The position numbers and the translations under genes were made by a program. 64,000 nt of DNA from Okapia johnstoni. Lineage: Eukaryota; Chordata; Mammalia; Artiodactyla; Giraffidae. The stretch lies in contig CM044310.1 of NCBI GenBank assembly GCA_024291935.2, positions 120,662,213 to 120,726,212 of the forward strand, written 5' to 3'. This document shows, piece by piece, positions 11,742 through 23,878 of the stretch (position 1 is its first letter; every line of letters begins with the position of its first letter). The notes under the pieces are model-generated. The model made no database searches. It was not told where the DNA came from and saw nothing but the letters and a program-made list of their open reading frames with translations.

Positions 11742-11884
11742 TGACTCTCGAGCACCATAGCACCCTAGTGTAGCACGCTTCTTCCCTGTAGCTCACATCT
11801 GTTTCTGACTGTGCTGGACGTGTAGTCACTGACAGTCACTGCTTACACAAATGTAAGTACTACTTACAGATCCTTTGCTTAGGT

Positions 11885-14275
11885 TTTTTTACTTTATTTT
11901 TGTTGTTGCAAAATATACAAAGCATTTGCCACATGTAAGTGGCATTTAGTCCATTCTCATTGTGCAGCCATCACAATTCTGCATCCATAGAACTTTTTCA
12001 TCATCCAACTGAAACTCCATACCCATTAATCAGTAACTTCTTCCATCCATTGACAGCCACCATTTTACTTTCTGTATCTATGAATTTGACTATGAGTGTC
12101 TCATGTAGGTAGAATCAGACAGTAGTTCTCCTTTGATGTTTGGCTTACTTAACATAATATCTTAAAGGTTTAACTGTGTTGTAGCATGTGTCAGAATTTC
12201 CGTCCTCTTTATGAATAAATAATATTGTATGTACAGATTTTGTTTACTCCGTATTCCATCAGTGGACAGTTGGGTGCTTCTGCCTTTTGTTTCCTGTGAA
12301 TCATGGTGTTATGACATGGCTGTGCAGATTTATTTTAGTGTCCTTGCATCAATTCTTTTAGGTATATACCTGCAACCAGAATTTATGCGTCCGTGATAGT
12401 TTTTTTTTTAATATTTTGAAAAATCACCATAGTGTTTTCCATAGCAGCTGCACAAAGGTACCAATTTCTCCTCTTCTTGCATACACTTCTTTTCTGTTTT
12501 TTTGAGTAATAACCATTATAGTTAGTGTGAAGTGGTATCTCATTGTGTTTTGATTTGCATTTCTCTAACGACTAATGATGTTGAGCATCTTTTCATGTGC
12601 TTATTGTCTATTTATCTTCTTTGGAGAAATGTCTCTTCAAAAAGTCTTTTGAGAATTTTTGAATCAAGTTGATTGATTTTTGTTGTTGAGTTTTAGGAAT
12701 TCTCTTTATATTTTGAGTGTTAACCCTTCATTGGATATGTGATTTCCAAATATTTTCTCCCATTCTGTGAGTTGCCTTGTTCTTATGTTCATGGCATCCT
12801 TTGATGTACCAAAATTTTTCATTTTGATGAAGTCCAGTTTGTTTTTCTTTTGTTGCTTGTGCCTTTGATGTCATATCCAAGAAATCATTGCCAAGTGCAG
12901 TTGTCTTGAAGCTTTTCCATTATATTTTCTTTTAAGAGTTTTGTAGTTGTCGCTGTTAAGTTTAGATCTTTGATCCATTTTGAGTTAATTTATGTACCAT
13001 GCAACTTCATTCTTTTGCATGTAGATATTCAGTTTTCTTGGCATCATGTGTTGAAAAGTCTGTTTTTCCTTTTCGAATGGTATTGGCCTTCTTTTTGAAA
13101 ACTGTTTGAACTTTTATGAGCAAGCTTATTTTTGAACTCTTTATTCTCTTTCATTGGTCTATAGGTCTGCCTGGATTCCAGTATCATGCTGTTTTGATTA
13201 CTGTAGCTTTATAGTGGTATTTGATATTTAGACGTGTGACTCCTCCAACTTTGTTCTTCTTTTTCAAGTTTGTTTTGGCTATTTCGTGTCCCTTGAGATT
13301 CCATATGAATTTTAGGATGAATTTTTCTTTTACCACAGAAATTCTCACTGGATTTTTGATAGGATTGCATTGAACATGTAGATGTTCTGGATAGTTTGGT
13401 TTTTTTTTTTTTTTTTGGATAGTTTTGACATCTTCAATATTAAGTGTTCCAATCCATGAGCATAGAAGTTTTTCCATTTATTGTCTGTAATTCTTTTAGC
13501 TATGTTTTGTAATTTTTAATGAACAAATCTTACTTCCTTGGTTAAATTTGGTAATTTATTCTTTTGACAAATACTTTTATCTGTGGAATTGTTTTCTTAG
13601 TTTCCTGTTGATTGTTAGTGTATAGAAATATAACTGATTTTTTTTTCCATTTTATATTCTCTTTCTTTGCTAACTTAATTTATTTTAACAGTTTTGTGGT
13701 GGAATCTTTTAAGGTTTCATGAGATGTGGTGATTTCTTACTTCCTTCTTTTCTCTTTTGGATGACTTTTTGTCTTCTTGCCTAATTGGTCTGTTTAGAAT
13801 TTCTAATAGTACGTTGAATAGTAGTGTTGGAAGCTGACATTCTTTTCTTATTTGTGATCTTGGAAAAATAGTTTTCAGTCTTTTACTATTGAGTTTAATG
13901 TTTGCTGTGGGCTTTTAATTTTTTGCTTCCGTTATATTAAGCTAGTTTCCTTCTATTCGTAGTTTCTTGAGTATTTTCATCATAAAAGGGTGTTAAATTT
14001 TGTCAGATGTGTTTTGTACATTGATTGAGGTGATAACATTTTTTTCCTTTCTGTTAAAGTGATATATTACACTGATCAAATTTAGTATGTTGAATCATCC
14101 TGGCATTCTAGATATAAATCCCAGTTGTTTGTGGCTTACCATGTTTTTATTATGCTGCTGAATACAGTTTGCTAGTATTTTATTGATTAATTTTGCTCTG
14201 ATAATCATCAAATATATTCCCCTGTAGGTTTCTTTTAGTGTCTTTGTGTGTCTTTTTTTTTAATATCAGGGCACT
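11885..14275 (-). mobile_element. L1 LINE (ORF2 end and 3'UTR), antisense in ZNF-A intron
   Basis: This 2.4-kb old L1 is inserted against the gene. A minus-strand frame at 13184-13477 retains ORF2 C-terminal wording such as KFIWNLKGHEIAKTNL and YHYKATVIKTA. Many stops and indels make it dead. It fills most of the intron between the KRAB and finger exons. Confidence 0.85.
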
Positions 14276-15050
14276 AGTAAGAGCTCCAAATGACATAAAT
14301 TAAACAATTTTGCATTACAAAGTGGTTACATCAGACTGATTCTACCACTGTAGTTGTCCAGGTGGGAAAACACCTGGTTTTACTACTCTGCCATCTTCCC
14401 TTTTGCTGTGTCCATAGGTACTATTTGTAATATTTGACATATGTTTCCTGTGATCTGTTGTGTCCTGAATTTTCTGGGCCAGTATTGGCTGCTGACTTGT
14501 CCTGTCCTTCCTTTTGGAGTTGTGTCATCCAGCTCTCATGCAGTACCTTAGCTGGGGCTAGAGGAAGAGTCTTTTGTGCTTCCCAGGATGCATATGACTC
14601 CATTCTCCACAAGATGGGCCCAGAGGGGACCTGACGCAGATGAATAGCAGGTGGGAGAGGACATGACTTCGGGGCTTGGTTGACGTCATGTCAAGAATCT
14701 CTCTTGTTGTCCTTCTGTTTTGGTGCCATTGCCAGTGGCCAAGCTCACCTCCATCTTTCCTTGTCCATTCTTGACACTTTACTGGCTCGTCATTTCTGTT
14801 AGTCGTTTTTATTCTGACTCCAGCAGAGAGCTACTGTCTACCTCTCTGGACTGCTTACCTTACTCATTCCTGACACTGTTCCCTCCTTGGCGCTTTTCCC
14901 CTTTGTAGTATTCTAAAGTATGCACCTATCTAATAATCCTTAAACACCTGTTAACCTTTGTTCGAGTCAGATTTTTCTGGACCTGAAATTGACTCCTGCA
15001 CAGCATCACATGTCATCAGCAGATATAATCCTGCTGAAAGCTATTGACAT
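14276..15050. other. ZNF-A intron, no clear feature
   Basis: I see no coding exon here. Short open frames (for example 14434-14634) have no domain and no splice context. An old repeat origin is possible. Confidence 0.4.
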
Positions 15051-15170
15051 GCCTTCCCTGGTGGTCCAGTGGTTAAGACTCTGTGCTTCCACTGCAGGGG
15101 ACACTAATTCAATCCCTGTTTGGGGAAGTAACATCCCACATGCCAGGTGTCATGGCCAAAAAAATAAGGC
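15051..15170 (+). mobile_element. CHR-type SINE in ZNF-A intron
   Basis: It has the CTTCCCTGGTGGTCCAGTGG head, an AATCCCTGTTTGGGGAAGTA B-box region and an AAAAAAATAA tail. Confidence 0.88.
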
Positions 15171-15423
15171 CGTTGACAGAGAATGATCTGTAGCACGTGC
15201 CTTTCCCCCTGGGCCTTTCTTTGTGTCCTGTGCCTATTGAGGCCTGCACGGTTCTGTGACCTTAGGGACTGAGAGGTGTACAGAAGTTGCTTTCTTAAGG
15301 TGACCCCAACTTCCTTTTCCTGAAAACAGTTTCATGGACTGATTCTTTGATGTATCAAGTTATATTTGTGATGCCTTCTCAAAAAGGTTAATGTGTACTT
15401 CACCATCACTTCTTTAATTTCAG

Positions 15424-16874
15424 GCTGTTGGCATGGAGTAGAAGATAAGGGAGCACCTTCTGAAAAAAGCATTTCTGCAAAAGGAAAGTCACAGATCAAG
15501 ACTCTCAAGGCAGATTCATCTCCCCAGAAGGGCCAGCCCTTTGAGAAGTATGGTCTAGTCTTGAGAGATAATTTTCACTTGCCTGAGCATCAGGAAGCAC
15601 ATCTTGGGCAGAAACCATACACGTGTGGGAATCGATTCCATATCTCTGCCAACCTTCAACAATACCAGGGGCAACACATTGGAGAGATACCCATCAGAAC
15701 TTCTGTGGACACACCCTTGATTATAAACAGCTGCAAAACCCATGTGTCAGGGGAATCCTTTTCCTCTGAGGGAATAAGGAAAGATGACTTAGCCAGCACG
15801 GGATTTTTCTATCAACCAGTCACTCACACTAATGAGAACCCAAACAACAATAATGAGTGTGAGGCTGTCTTTCACAGTGGGGAAAGGCATCGGAGCTGGG
15901 GAGAAGGCAAAAAAATCCTCAACTGCACAGATACACTTGTTGAGGACCAACGACTCCTCACTAGAGAAGGGCTTTATGAGTGCAGCAAATGTGGAAAAAC
16001 CTCTACCCGAAGGTGGAATCTCATTCAGCACCAGAAAGTCCACACTGGAGAAAGGCCTTATGAATGCCATGAATGTGGAAAATGCTTTACCCGAAGCAAC
16101 AGCCTGAAGACCCACAGGAAAATTCACACTGGAGAAGAACCTTATGAGTACAAAGAATGTGGAAAATCTTTTATTCAAAGATCCAACCTTGTTCAACATC
16201 AGAAAGGTCACCGTGGAGAACGGCTTCATCAGTGTGGTGAATGCGGAAAATCCTTTAGCCGAAGCTCCACCCTCATTCATCACAGGAGACTTCATACTGG
16301 AGAAAGACCTTATGAGTGCAGTAAATGTGGGAAATCCTTTAAGCAAAGCTCTAGCCTCAGTTCACATCAGAAAATCCACACAGGAGAAAGGCCTTATGAG
16401 TGTAGGGAATGTGGAAAATCATTTAGCTGCAAATCTAATCTCATTATCCACCTGAGAGTCCACACAGGAGAGAGGCCTTATGAGTGTCAGGAATGTGCAA
16501 AATCCTTTAGCTGCAAATCTAACCTCATTAACCATCTGAGAGTTCACTCTGGGGAAAGGCCTTATGATTGTGCAGAATGTGGACAATCTTTTACTCAAAG
16601 ATCCATCCTCATTCAACATCAGAGAATTCATACTGGAGAGAGGCCTTATGAATGTCATGAATGTGGGAAATCTTTTAGCCGAAAATTTAGCCTCATTTAC
16701 CACCGGAAAGGTCACACTGGAGAACGGCCTCATCAGAGAAAAGAATGTGGGAAGTCTTTTAATTGCAAATCTAACCTCAATGAACACCTGAAAATTCACA
16801 CTGGAGAAAGATCTCATGAGTCTGGGGACAGTGGAAAATCCTTTAGCCAAAGTTCCAGCCTCATTCAGCATTAG
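15424..16874 (+). CDS. ZNF-A zinc-finger exon, C-terminally truncated array
   Basis: The acceptor TTTAATTTCAG is at 15413-15423. Joined to the two upstream exons it gives a 536-residue protein with KRAB-A near residues 14-53, a linker beginning [15 protein letters not shown], and eleven C2H2 units from about residue 238. Eight units keep all four zinc ligands. Unit 3 has YEYKEC (first Cys lost), unit 10 HQRKEC (first Cys lost) and unit 11 HESGDSG (both Cys lost). The frame ends at SLIQH-stop, where a normal unit would continue HQRVH: a CAG codon has become TAG at 16872. Linkers are mostly TGERPYEC. The expected role is sequence-specific nuclear repression; the target is unknown. The gene resembles the ZNF211/ZNF551/ZNF154 group, but I cannot name the orthologue. 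Confidence 0.88.
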
Positions 16875-17575
16875 AGAGTTCACAGTGAAAGATATCTTAA
16901 GAGTGCAGTGAACGTGGGTGATCTGTTAGCTGCTAATATGGCCTCATTCAATACTAGAGACTTCACACTAGTGAAAGGCCTTAGATGTGCCAGCGGATGC
17001 AGTTTACTTCTAGTGTAATTACACTGAAGGAAAGAAGTTGTGAGGGAGCCATCTACCTGAATTAAAGTTGATATATCAGAAAATCTTCAGTAGGGGCATT
17101 CCCCTCAAGTTCCAGGTATATGAGAATCTCCTAGGAGTTGTGTTACAGTTTCTTACCTCCCAGGACCCTCACCAGCTTTATGTCACTGCCAGTTCTATGG
17201 CAGAATTCATTTCATCTCTGTCACCTGGCAGGTCCACAGTGTGCAAAAATTACCTCCCAACATGCTTAGGTAAGCTGACCTCTGTCCCATCCCCTTTGTG
17301 GACAGAAGTAATGAGTAGTCTTAGGTCTTATGGCATCCTCTTTCCCTTCTCATTTCCACAGTAGGGCGTGAACCTCATTCAGTTTGGGCCCAGTGGACCC
17401 AGTCTGAATTCTGTTGGTGATTTGACAGAAAGGCCCGCATTTTCAGGAGCATGTTAGTTTCTAGTGACACTTCTCTTGGATTTTCTCAGCCTCCAACTCT
17501 GGAGGAACTGGAGGAACCAAGCTGGGAACTTCATGCCTCATTATTACTTTGCACTTTGCAATAATAAAGGCATTA
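16875..17575 (+). other. ZNF-A decayed fingers and 3'UTR
   Basis: Directly after the stop, about 130 bp still show finger wording out of frame (for example the sense of HTSERP near 16965), so the array was once longer. The rest is non-coding and runs to an AATAAA at 17563. Confidence 0.65.
17563..17568 (+). promoter_or_regulatory. ZNF-A polyadenylation signal
   Basis: This is a canonical AATAAA about 690 bp after the stop codon. The matching place in ZNF-B also has an AATAAA (48018). Confidence 0.6.
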
Positions 17576-17639
17576 ATATTAAGCCCCCTTTGGTCTGGGG
17601 GTTCTATTCACTGTGAGGTGATCTGAAGACAGCTAGGCT

Positions 17640-18430
17640 CTACCAGCATTGAGGGTGGCACAGATTTCATGGGGGTCAGGTACCTTGTTTGCCTCACATG
17701 TCAGTATGAATGAAGAATATAGCTCTCTTTCTGGTTTTGGCACAATGTAAATACATTGTTGCCTAAAGTCTCCTAGGAAAGACTGCAGAGCTTTGGGATC
17801 CTGATTTGTGGACTGTGTATCAGGGTTTTTTGTGGGCTCAGAAAAAGTTGTGACAACCTCTAGTTCTTCTGGGAACATGAATTGTTATTCAGAGTGAATA
17901 TCACATAATGCTTAGCAGTTAACCTATGAAAGAACCACATCCCTGATCCCCAGAGTTCACTAGATGGTGCCACTGTAAGACTACAGGGCTGGGGGGACCC
18001 CTCTTGATAAAGTAACCCTGGAGCAGAGGAGACTGCAGTGAAGTAGGTGGAGTGTGCCCCTTCTCCAGTTGTATCAACAGATGCTCCAGTGACTGTGCAG
18101 TATCAGTGTGCACAGATGCCCAGAAATTCCCAACCTCCAGGCATGTGTGTCTTTTGTGGCTGAGGTCATTGTCAAAGAAAATAAGCTGTTGGTTTTCCGG
18201 ATTCCTATAGCCTCTCTGGGGTGTTCAGCCAAAGCCCATTGCCACAGAGGCAGAGTAGCAAACAGGAGAACCCTTAGTCCACAATGTGGCTCTGTGACCA
18301 GCCAGAATTCCTGTTAACTCAGGTGGGAAGGGATCTATTACTCATCAGTATTTGCTACCACTAAGGCAAGGCTGCTTCTCCAAGGTCATCAGGAAAGAGG
18401 CAATATAGGATGGCCAAGCCTGATTTTCTG
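17640..18430. repeat. ZNF-A 3' flank, paralogous to ZNF-B 3' flank
   Basis: Several blocks match 48050-49960 in the same order. Examples are GAAAGACTGCAG followed by a CCT/TGTGGTCCT-type block (17777 against 48080), GTTCCAGTGACC-like text (18085 against 49625), and AGGCAAGGCTGCTTC (18362 against 49872). This is non-coding segmental-duplication sequence. Confidence 0.7.
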
Positions 18431-18449
18431 AAAAGAGTGGGATATCTAT

Positions 18450-19500
18450 ATTTTGCTTTTGAACAGTTTTATAAATTTTTATTCTAGTCATCATGCAATA
18501 TTCTGTGTCTATTTGAAGTATGCAACTTAAAATTTACATGTAAACCAAGAAAACCTCATCATAATCGCAATAATGTAAGTTTCGGCCATCACTGATTTAC
18601 CTTCCAATAGATTATTTTGTGTGTTCTAAAATTATATATGATTTTATTCTTAAAATGTTTACTTTTTTCTGATTTTATTCATGGCTCATAATTATGTTGA
18701 GATTCTTCAATTATTTATATAAAAATAGTTCATTCTTTTTAAGTATCTTTTCTATACTTATTCCATTTGTTTATTCATTCATCTGGTTAAGATAATTTGG
18801 GTTGCTTCTAGTTTTGGCTATTCTAAGTAAAGCTGATAGAACAGTTTTGTGTAATTCTGTATGTATGTATTTTCACTTGTCTTGTGTTAATAACTCAAAG
18901 TATAATACCTGAGTCAGAATAGGTGAATGTTTAACTTACAAAACAGCTAAATGGTGACCTGAAATCATTGTTTGCTTTTATATACCCACCAGGTTTATGT
19001 AAAATGCCTCCACATTTTTGCCAGTACTTGATATGGTCAGTCTTTTGAATTTACCCTTTTAGTAAGTAAGCAAGCACCAATTTTAGTTACATCTCCTTAA
19101 GGATTCATGGTGTTGAACATTTTTTTTCATGTGTTTATTTGCCATCTGTATATCTTCTTGGTGAAATATCTGTTTATACTTGTTTTACTTTTTTTTTCTC
19201 ATTTTACTTTTTTATGTTGTGATTATTTACCTTTTTATTAACAAGTAATCAGCTCATTTTTGTTCCTTAATTTTTATGCATTCTGTACAATGTAATTACC
19301 ACATGCACCATATACTTATATAAGTTTAATCTTCAATGTTTATATATTCTTAAGCCTAGGTTTTCAAAACCATAATTAAATCTTGGTTTGTAGTGTTTTC
19401 CAATTTCCCTTATATAAATACTCTCACTTTGGCCAATTTCAAACTGCCAACATGGTTTCACTGAACATGGAGTTGGGAAGAGTTGTTAGAATATTAGTGA
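18450..19500 (-). mobile_element. Old L1 3'UTR fragment, antisense
   Basis: T-rich L1-type 3' sequence in reverse orientation. The matching fragment occurs downstream of ZNF-B (49990-51250), so it predates the duplication that made the two genes. Confidence 0.55.
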
Positions 19501-19656
19501 CAGTCAGTTAAATTATTCAGTTCACTATCTCCATTATTCAAGAAGAAAAAAGCAGAACAGGCAAGATATTTCAAGTACAGGCAATTGTTGAGGAAAAAGC
19601 AAAAAACCAATCTTTGAAAATGTTTTTCACACAGAGGATTAGAAAGAATGCTTATA

Positions 19657-19780
19657 GGGAATTCCCTGGCAGTCTAGTGGTTAGAGCTCCACACCTCCTT
19701 TGCAGGGGACACAGGTTCCATCTTTGGTTGGGGAATTAAGATCCTGAATGCTGTGCAGTGCAGGCGAAAAAGAAAAATGC
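19657..19780 (+). mobile_element. CHR-type SINE
   Basis: GGAATTCCCTGGCAGTCTAG head, GGTTCCATCTTTGGTTGGGG B-box region, A-rich tail. Confidence 0.85.
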
Positions 19781-20284
19781 ATATTAAAGTTGAGATGCAA
19801 TTTTCTAGCAGTTTATTTTGGAGTCAAAACCATACTGTTTTCAGAATGAATCCTTTGATAATTTGTGTCTGTGTTCTTGTTGAGGGAAAAGTCATGAGCA
19901 ATCCACCATAATTCAGAATAATTGGGGTTCTATAAAGTGATTGGGGAATTTCAGTACATTTAAAAGCAATCAGAGGGAGCATAGTTATAATTTAAAGTCT
20001 TTTTAGCTCTAGAAATTCTCAATACTATCACCCATACTTAACAGAGGAGCAAATTTTAGGCCCTAATTTCTGAAGTTACCCAATGCATATAGACTAGGAT
20101 TTATTGAAGACTGTATCTCTCTCTTTCTCACATATCAATTGTCTACATTTGGTAAGCACTATAATCACAAATATGATTAGTGCTCATGTTTTGGGAAGGA
20201 AATAGTTGCCTATTTCAGGGCTGGGTCTTGAAGGGCATATCTCACAAGCTACAATCATGCAGCTGTATGCAGGCATCTGTGTGT

Positions 20285-20502
20285 GCTCAGTCACTTCAGT
20301 CGTGTCCCACTCTGCGACCCTATGGGCTGTAGCCCACCAGGTTCCTATGTCCATGGAATTCTCCATGCAAGAATGCTAGAGTGGGCAGCTGCCATGCTTT
20401 TCTCCATAGGATCTTCCCAATCCAGGGATTGAACCTGCAACTCTTCTGTCTCCAGCATTGGCAGGCAAGTTCTTTGCCACTAGTGCCACCTCTGGCAGGG
20501 GA
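20285..20502 (-). mobile_element. Bov-tA SINE
   Basis: Reverse tail TCAGTCACTTCAGTCGTGTC at the left, worn head GCCACTAGTGCCACC at the right. Confidence 0.85.
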
Positions 20503-21024
20503 TAAAATAGCACTATGGAAATAAATCAGACAGCCAGGAGGTCAGATCCAGAGTGAAAACAGATGCTACTATTAGTGAATCCAAATGCCACTGAAAGAAT
20601 TCATAACAATAATTGATTCATTTCATACTTATACAGATGGGAAGGAAAATATTTGTGTTAGATTTATCCTCATATGTGTTTACATGATCTTTTCCAAATA
20701 ACTTTAAGCACAAAATAGCAAAAGGCATTAGTAGACAAAAGTAACACAATTTGGTCAATTACGTGAGAAAAGACCAGAAATCATGTGGAAGACATAACAA
20801 AAATTATCTTTTATATAAAAATGAGGCTCATTAGCATAAAGTGAGAAGTAACCAATTTTGTTTACATCTGAGACACCGCCACAGATGTTAAGTATCCTGG
20901 GAGGGATGGCATCTTACGGTGGATTACAATACATTGATCCCATCCATTGAGGCCTCTATACCTCATGTAACTCAAATGAACATGCCATTCAGTCTTCATA
21001 GGTCAATACTTTACTGTTATATGT
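20503..21024. other. Intergenic, nothing recognised
   Basis: AT-rich sequence without coding structure or a young repeat. Confidence 0.4.
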
Positions 21025-21200
21025 GTTGTTTAGTCACTCAGTCATGTCCGACTCTTTTGCAACCCCATAAATGTAGCCTGCCAGGCTCCTCTGTCCATGG
21101 GATTTCCCAGGCAAAAATACTGGAGTGGGTTGCCATTTCCTTTTCCAGAGGATCTTCCTGACCCATGGATCAAATCTGTGTCTCCTGCTTTGCAGGTGGG
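21025..21200 (-). mobile_element. Bov-tA SINE
   Basis: TTAGTCACTCAGTCATGTCC tail, then the body to GTGTCTCCTGCTTTGCAGGT. The tRNA head is truncated. Confidence 0.85.
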
Positions 21201-21518
21201 TTCTATATGAATTGTAAAGAAGCACGTGAGAATAGCATCAGTATTATTGTTTAAGGAAATATGAGTGAAAACCACAGTGAGGCCCCACTGCACACTCATT
21301 TTCATGGGTAGCATTAAAAGACTGGCAATATCCAAGTGTTGAAGATACGAAGAAAAGCAGAACTCGCATATGTTGCTGGTAGGAATGCAAAGTAGTAAAA
21401 AACTTGGAAACACTGGCAGTTGATAAAGTTAATCATCCACTCATTCCTCACTATAATTACAAGAGAAATGGAAACCCTGTGTCCACAGAAATACTTGTAT
21501 GTATTCGCACATTTGGGC

Positions 21519-21642
21519 TTCCCTGGTGGCTCAGTGGTAAAGAATCTGTCTGCCTGGAGAATCCCATGGACAGAGGAGCCTGGCAGGCTACAGTCCATGG
21601 GGTCCCAAGAGAGGCAGACATAAGTTAGGCAGACAACAACAG
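21519..21642 (+). mobile_element. Bov-tA SINE with internal deletion
   Basis: The head CTTCCCTGGTGGCTCAGTGG passes directly from AATCTGTCTGCC to TGGAGAATCCCATGG. About 90 bp of the middle (B-box onward) is missing. Confidence 0.85.
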
Positions 21643-21899
21643 TTCTCACATTTCCAGGAACTTTATTCTTCAAACCCTACAACTAGATAGCAAAAACAAG
21701 CATCCATCCACAGATGGATGGTTAAGAAAGTGTTATATTTATCAGTGGAATACTCCCCCATCAATACGAAGAAATGAACTCCTGACACAAGGGGGAGAAA
21801 CATCGGTTTCAAAGTGTTACCGTAAGTATGCATGTGTGCGTCATGTGTATCCTCAGCTGCTGTAGACTAAAAGCCTACTGAGATTGGATGTTCACATCT

Positions 21900-22440
21900 A
21901 ACAGGAAGATGAAGGCCTGGGATCTGGCCCTCAGCTGCCCAGTTCTGAGGGGCCGCCCCAGGTGACATAATTGAAGATTTGCTCCTCACCTGGAGACAGG
22001 CTGGGGTGTAGGACCTGAGACCCTTTGCTGCAGTGCTTGCACCTGGACAAATGTCTCCTTGAATGGCAGATACAAAGAAGCTTTAAGGGACTAAAAATAA
22101 CTCCATGCATGGGCAGTTGGGGCAAATTATAAACAATAGTATACAAAAAGGCCTAAAGCCAACTGCCACCTTTGAGGTGCCTGCCTGCCGGGAGGAAAAG
22201 CAAAATTACAAAAAGTACTACACATGATCCCTGCACACAATGCCTCCACAGAGGGACAGGCAGACCCCCTGGTCTGCCCCTGCCCTCCCTGCATTTAAGG
22301 GACCTGCTCGCCCCTCCTCCAGAAGCCAGCAAGAGCATCACCTGCTCCTTCTGCTTACCCTGATATTCTGTGGCACGAGTTCCAATAAAGCCTTGCCTGA
22401 ATTTCTCATCTGGCTTTTTATTGATTTCTATTGATTAGGA
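21900..22440 (+). mobile_element. Probable endogenous retrovirus LTR
   Basis: This GC-rich non-coding block has a TATA-like CATTTAAGGG at 22292 and ends with CCAATAAAGCCTTGCCTGAA (22382-22401), the usual order for U3-R-U5 of a gammaretrovirus-like LTR. No internal viral genes are next to it, so it is a solo or fragmentary LTR. The left boundary is uncertain. Confidence 0.5.
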
Positions 22441-22519
22441 AAATCCAACAAGCTGAGTTGATAACAATCTCTGAGCTAGACTAAATGGCTCCAAACTAAG
22501 GGCCACTGGGAGATGGAAG

Positions 22520-22708
22520 AAGGCTTCGCAGGTGGCTCAATGGTAAAGAATCTGCCTGCCAATGCAGGAGACGCGGGTTCAATCCCTAAGTCAGAAAGAT
22601 CCCCTGGAGGAGGAAATGGCAAACTGGGAAATCCCAAGGACAGAGGAGCCCGGCAGGCTGCAGTGCATGGGGTTGCAAAGAGTCAGACACAGCTGAGCAT
22701 TCACACGT
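22520..22708 (+). mobile_element. Bov-tA SINE
   Basis: Head GCTTCGCAGGTGGCTCAATG, B-box GCGGGTTCAATCCC, BovB-like tail AGAGTCAGACACAGCTGAGC. A short gap follows GGAAATGGCAA. Confidence 0.88.
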
Positions 22709-22776
22709 TGGTAGCTGTGAGAAGCACTGCCACTCCCTCAAGTTCAATGAGCCGCACCATTTGCTGATGAGTCTTG

Positions 22777-22778
<2 letters not shown>

Positions 22779-22825
<47 letters not shown>

Positions 22826-22832
22826 TGTGTGT
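22779..22832. repeat. (GT)n microsatellite
   Basis: About 26 GT units, with one TTTG interruption close to the right end. Confidence 0.95.
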
Positions 22833-22922
22833 AAGATTTTAGCTCCCTGACCAGGAGTTGAACCCATTCCCTCAGCAGTGAGAACTCGGAGTCCTAACCA
22901 CTGGGCCTCCAGAGACCTCCCA
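22833..22922 (-). mobile_element. CHR-type SINE fragment
   Basis: AGCTCCCTGACCAGGAGTTG to CTGGGCCTCCAGAGACCTCC is the reverse head half of the element, with the GT run at its 3' side. Confidence 0.7.
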
Positions 22923-23269
22923 GGACTCTTGCTTTTCCTGCTGTCTGGCCTCTTGCTCACTCCTACCAGCCTCTGTACGCACGCCCTCAGGTAACAGCCT
23001 CATGTACCCCCAGCCGGGTCACCTGTGCCTCTGCTTGTCTCCTGACTCTCCCACGGGTATCAGCCTGCCTCATCCCTGACCTTTGGCCACCTCCTCCCAC
23101 ATGCTTCAGAGTCCAGCAACTTCAGGATCATGTCCACACCTGACTTATGCTGCTGAACCCTGCCCTCACCCACACAGTCCCACGTCTCCTGCCTGATCAT
23201 CATGTATTTTCCGCTCTCTTGGGGAGGGATCCGGATCTTGGTGTGTCTACTTACGTTTTCTTTGTGTAT

Positions 23270-23457
23270 CCCACAACTAGTGTTTATTTACACGTTTATT
23301 TTTGTCTGTGCTGTGTGTCTTTGGTGCTGTGCACGGCCTTTCTCTAGTTGTGGAGAGCGGGGCTACTCCAGTTGCGGTGCAAGCTTACTGCAGTGGTTTC
23401 TCCTGTGGAGCCCAGGCTCTTGGGCGAGCAGGCTTCAGTAGCTGCAGCACTCTAGAG
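23270..23457 (-). mobile_element. CHR-type SINE fragment
   Basis: It contains the body text CTTTCTCTAGTTGTGGAGAG and GGCTTCAGTAGCTGCAGCAC in reverse orientation. The head is missing. Confidence 0.7.
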
Positions 23458-23681
23458 GGCTCAGAGGGTGTGCTCAGTACCACAACTAGTTAATAGTAAT
23501 AGGTGTCAGCCACTGTTTTGGAGGCATAAAGCAGAGAAAATCTCTTCCCCCGGGTGGATCACAAACTTGGTTCTTTTATGCTTTCTATTTCACTCTCCTA
23601 CCTCTGGGCTTTTAGATGTCATCTTCAGTCTGATCGTCGGACTCACCGGTTCATTCTTTATATACCCCCGTCCCATGCGGG

Positions 23682-23878
23682 CTTCCCAGGTGGTGCAGCA
23701 GTTAAGCATCCACCAGCCAGTGTCGGAGATGTGGGTTTGATCCCTGGTTTAGGGAAGATCCCCTGGAGGACGAAATGGCAACCCACTCCAGTATTCTTGC
23801 CTGGGAAATCCCATGGACAGGGGAGCCTGGCGGGCTACAGTCTGTGGGGTCTTACACGACTGAGCGACTGAGGACACA
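23682..23878 (+). mobile_element. Bov-tA SINE
   Basis: Head GGGCTTCCCAGGTGGTGCAG, body AGATCCCCTGGAGGACGAAA, tail ACACGACTGAGCGACTGAGG. Confidence 0.9.

Noticed and set aside
15789..16346. Minus-strand and alternate-frame openings across the ZNF-A fingers
   Set aside because: Finger-repeat shadows without any protein motif.
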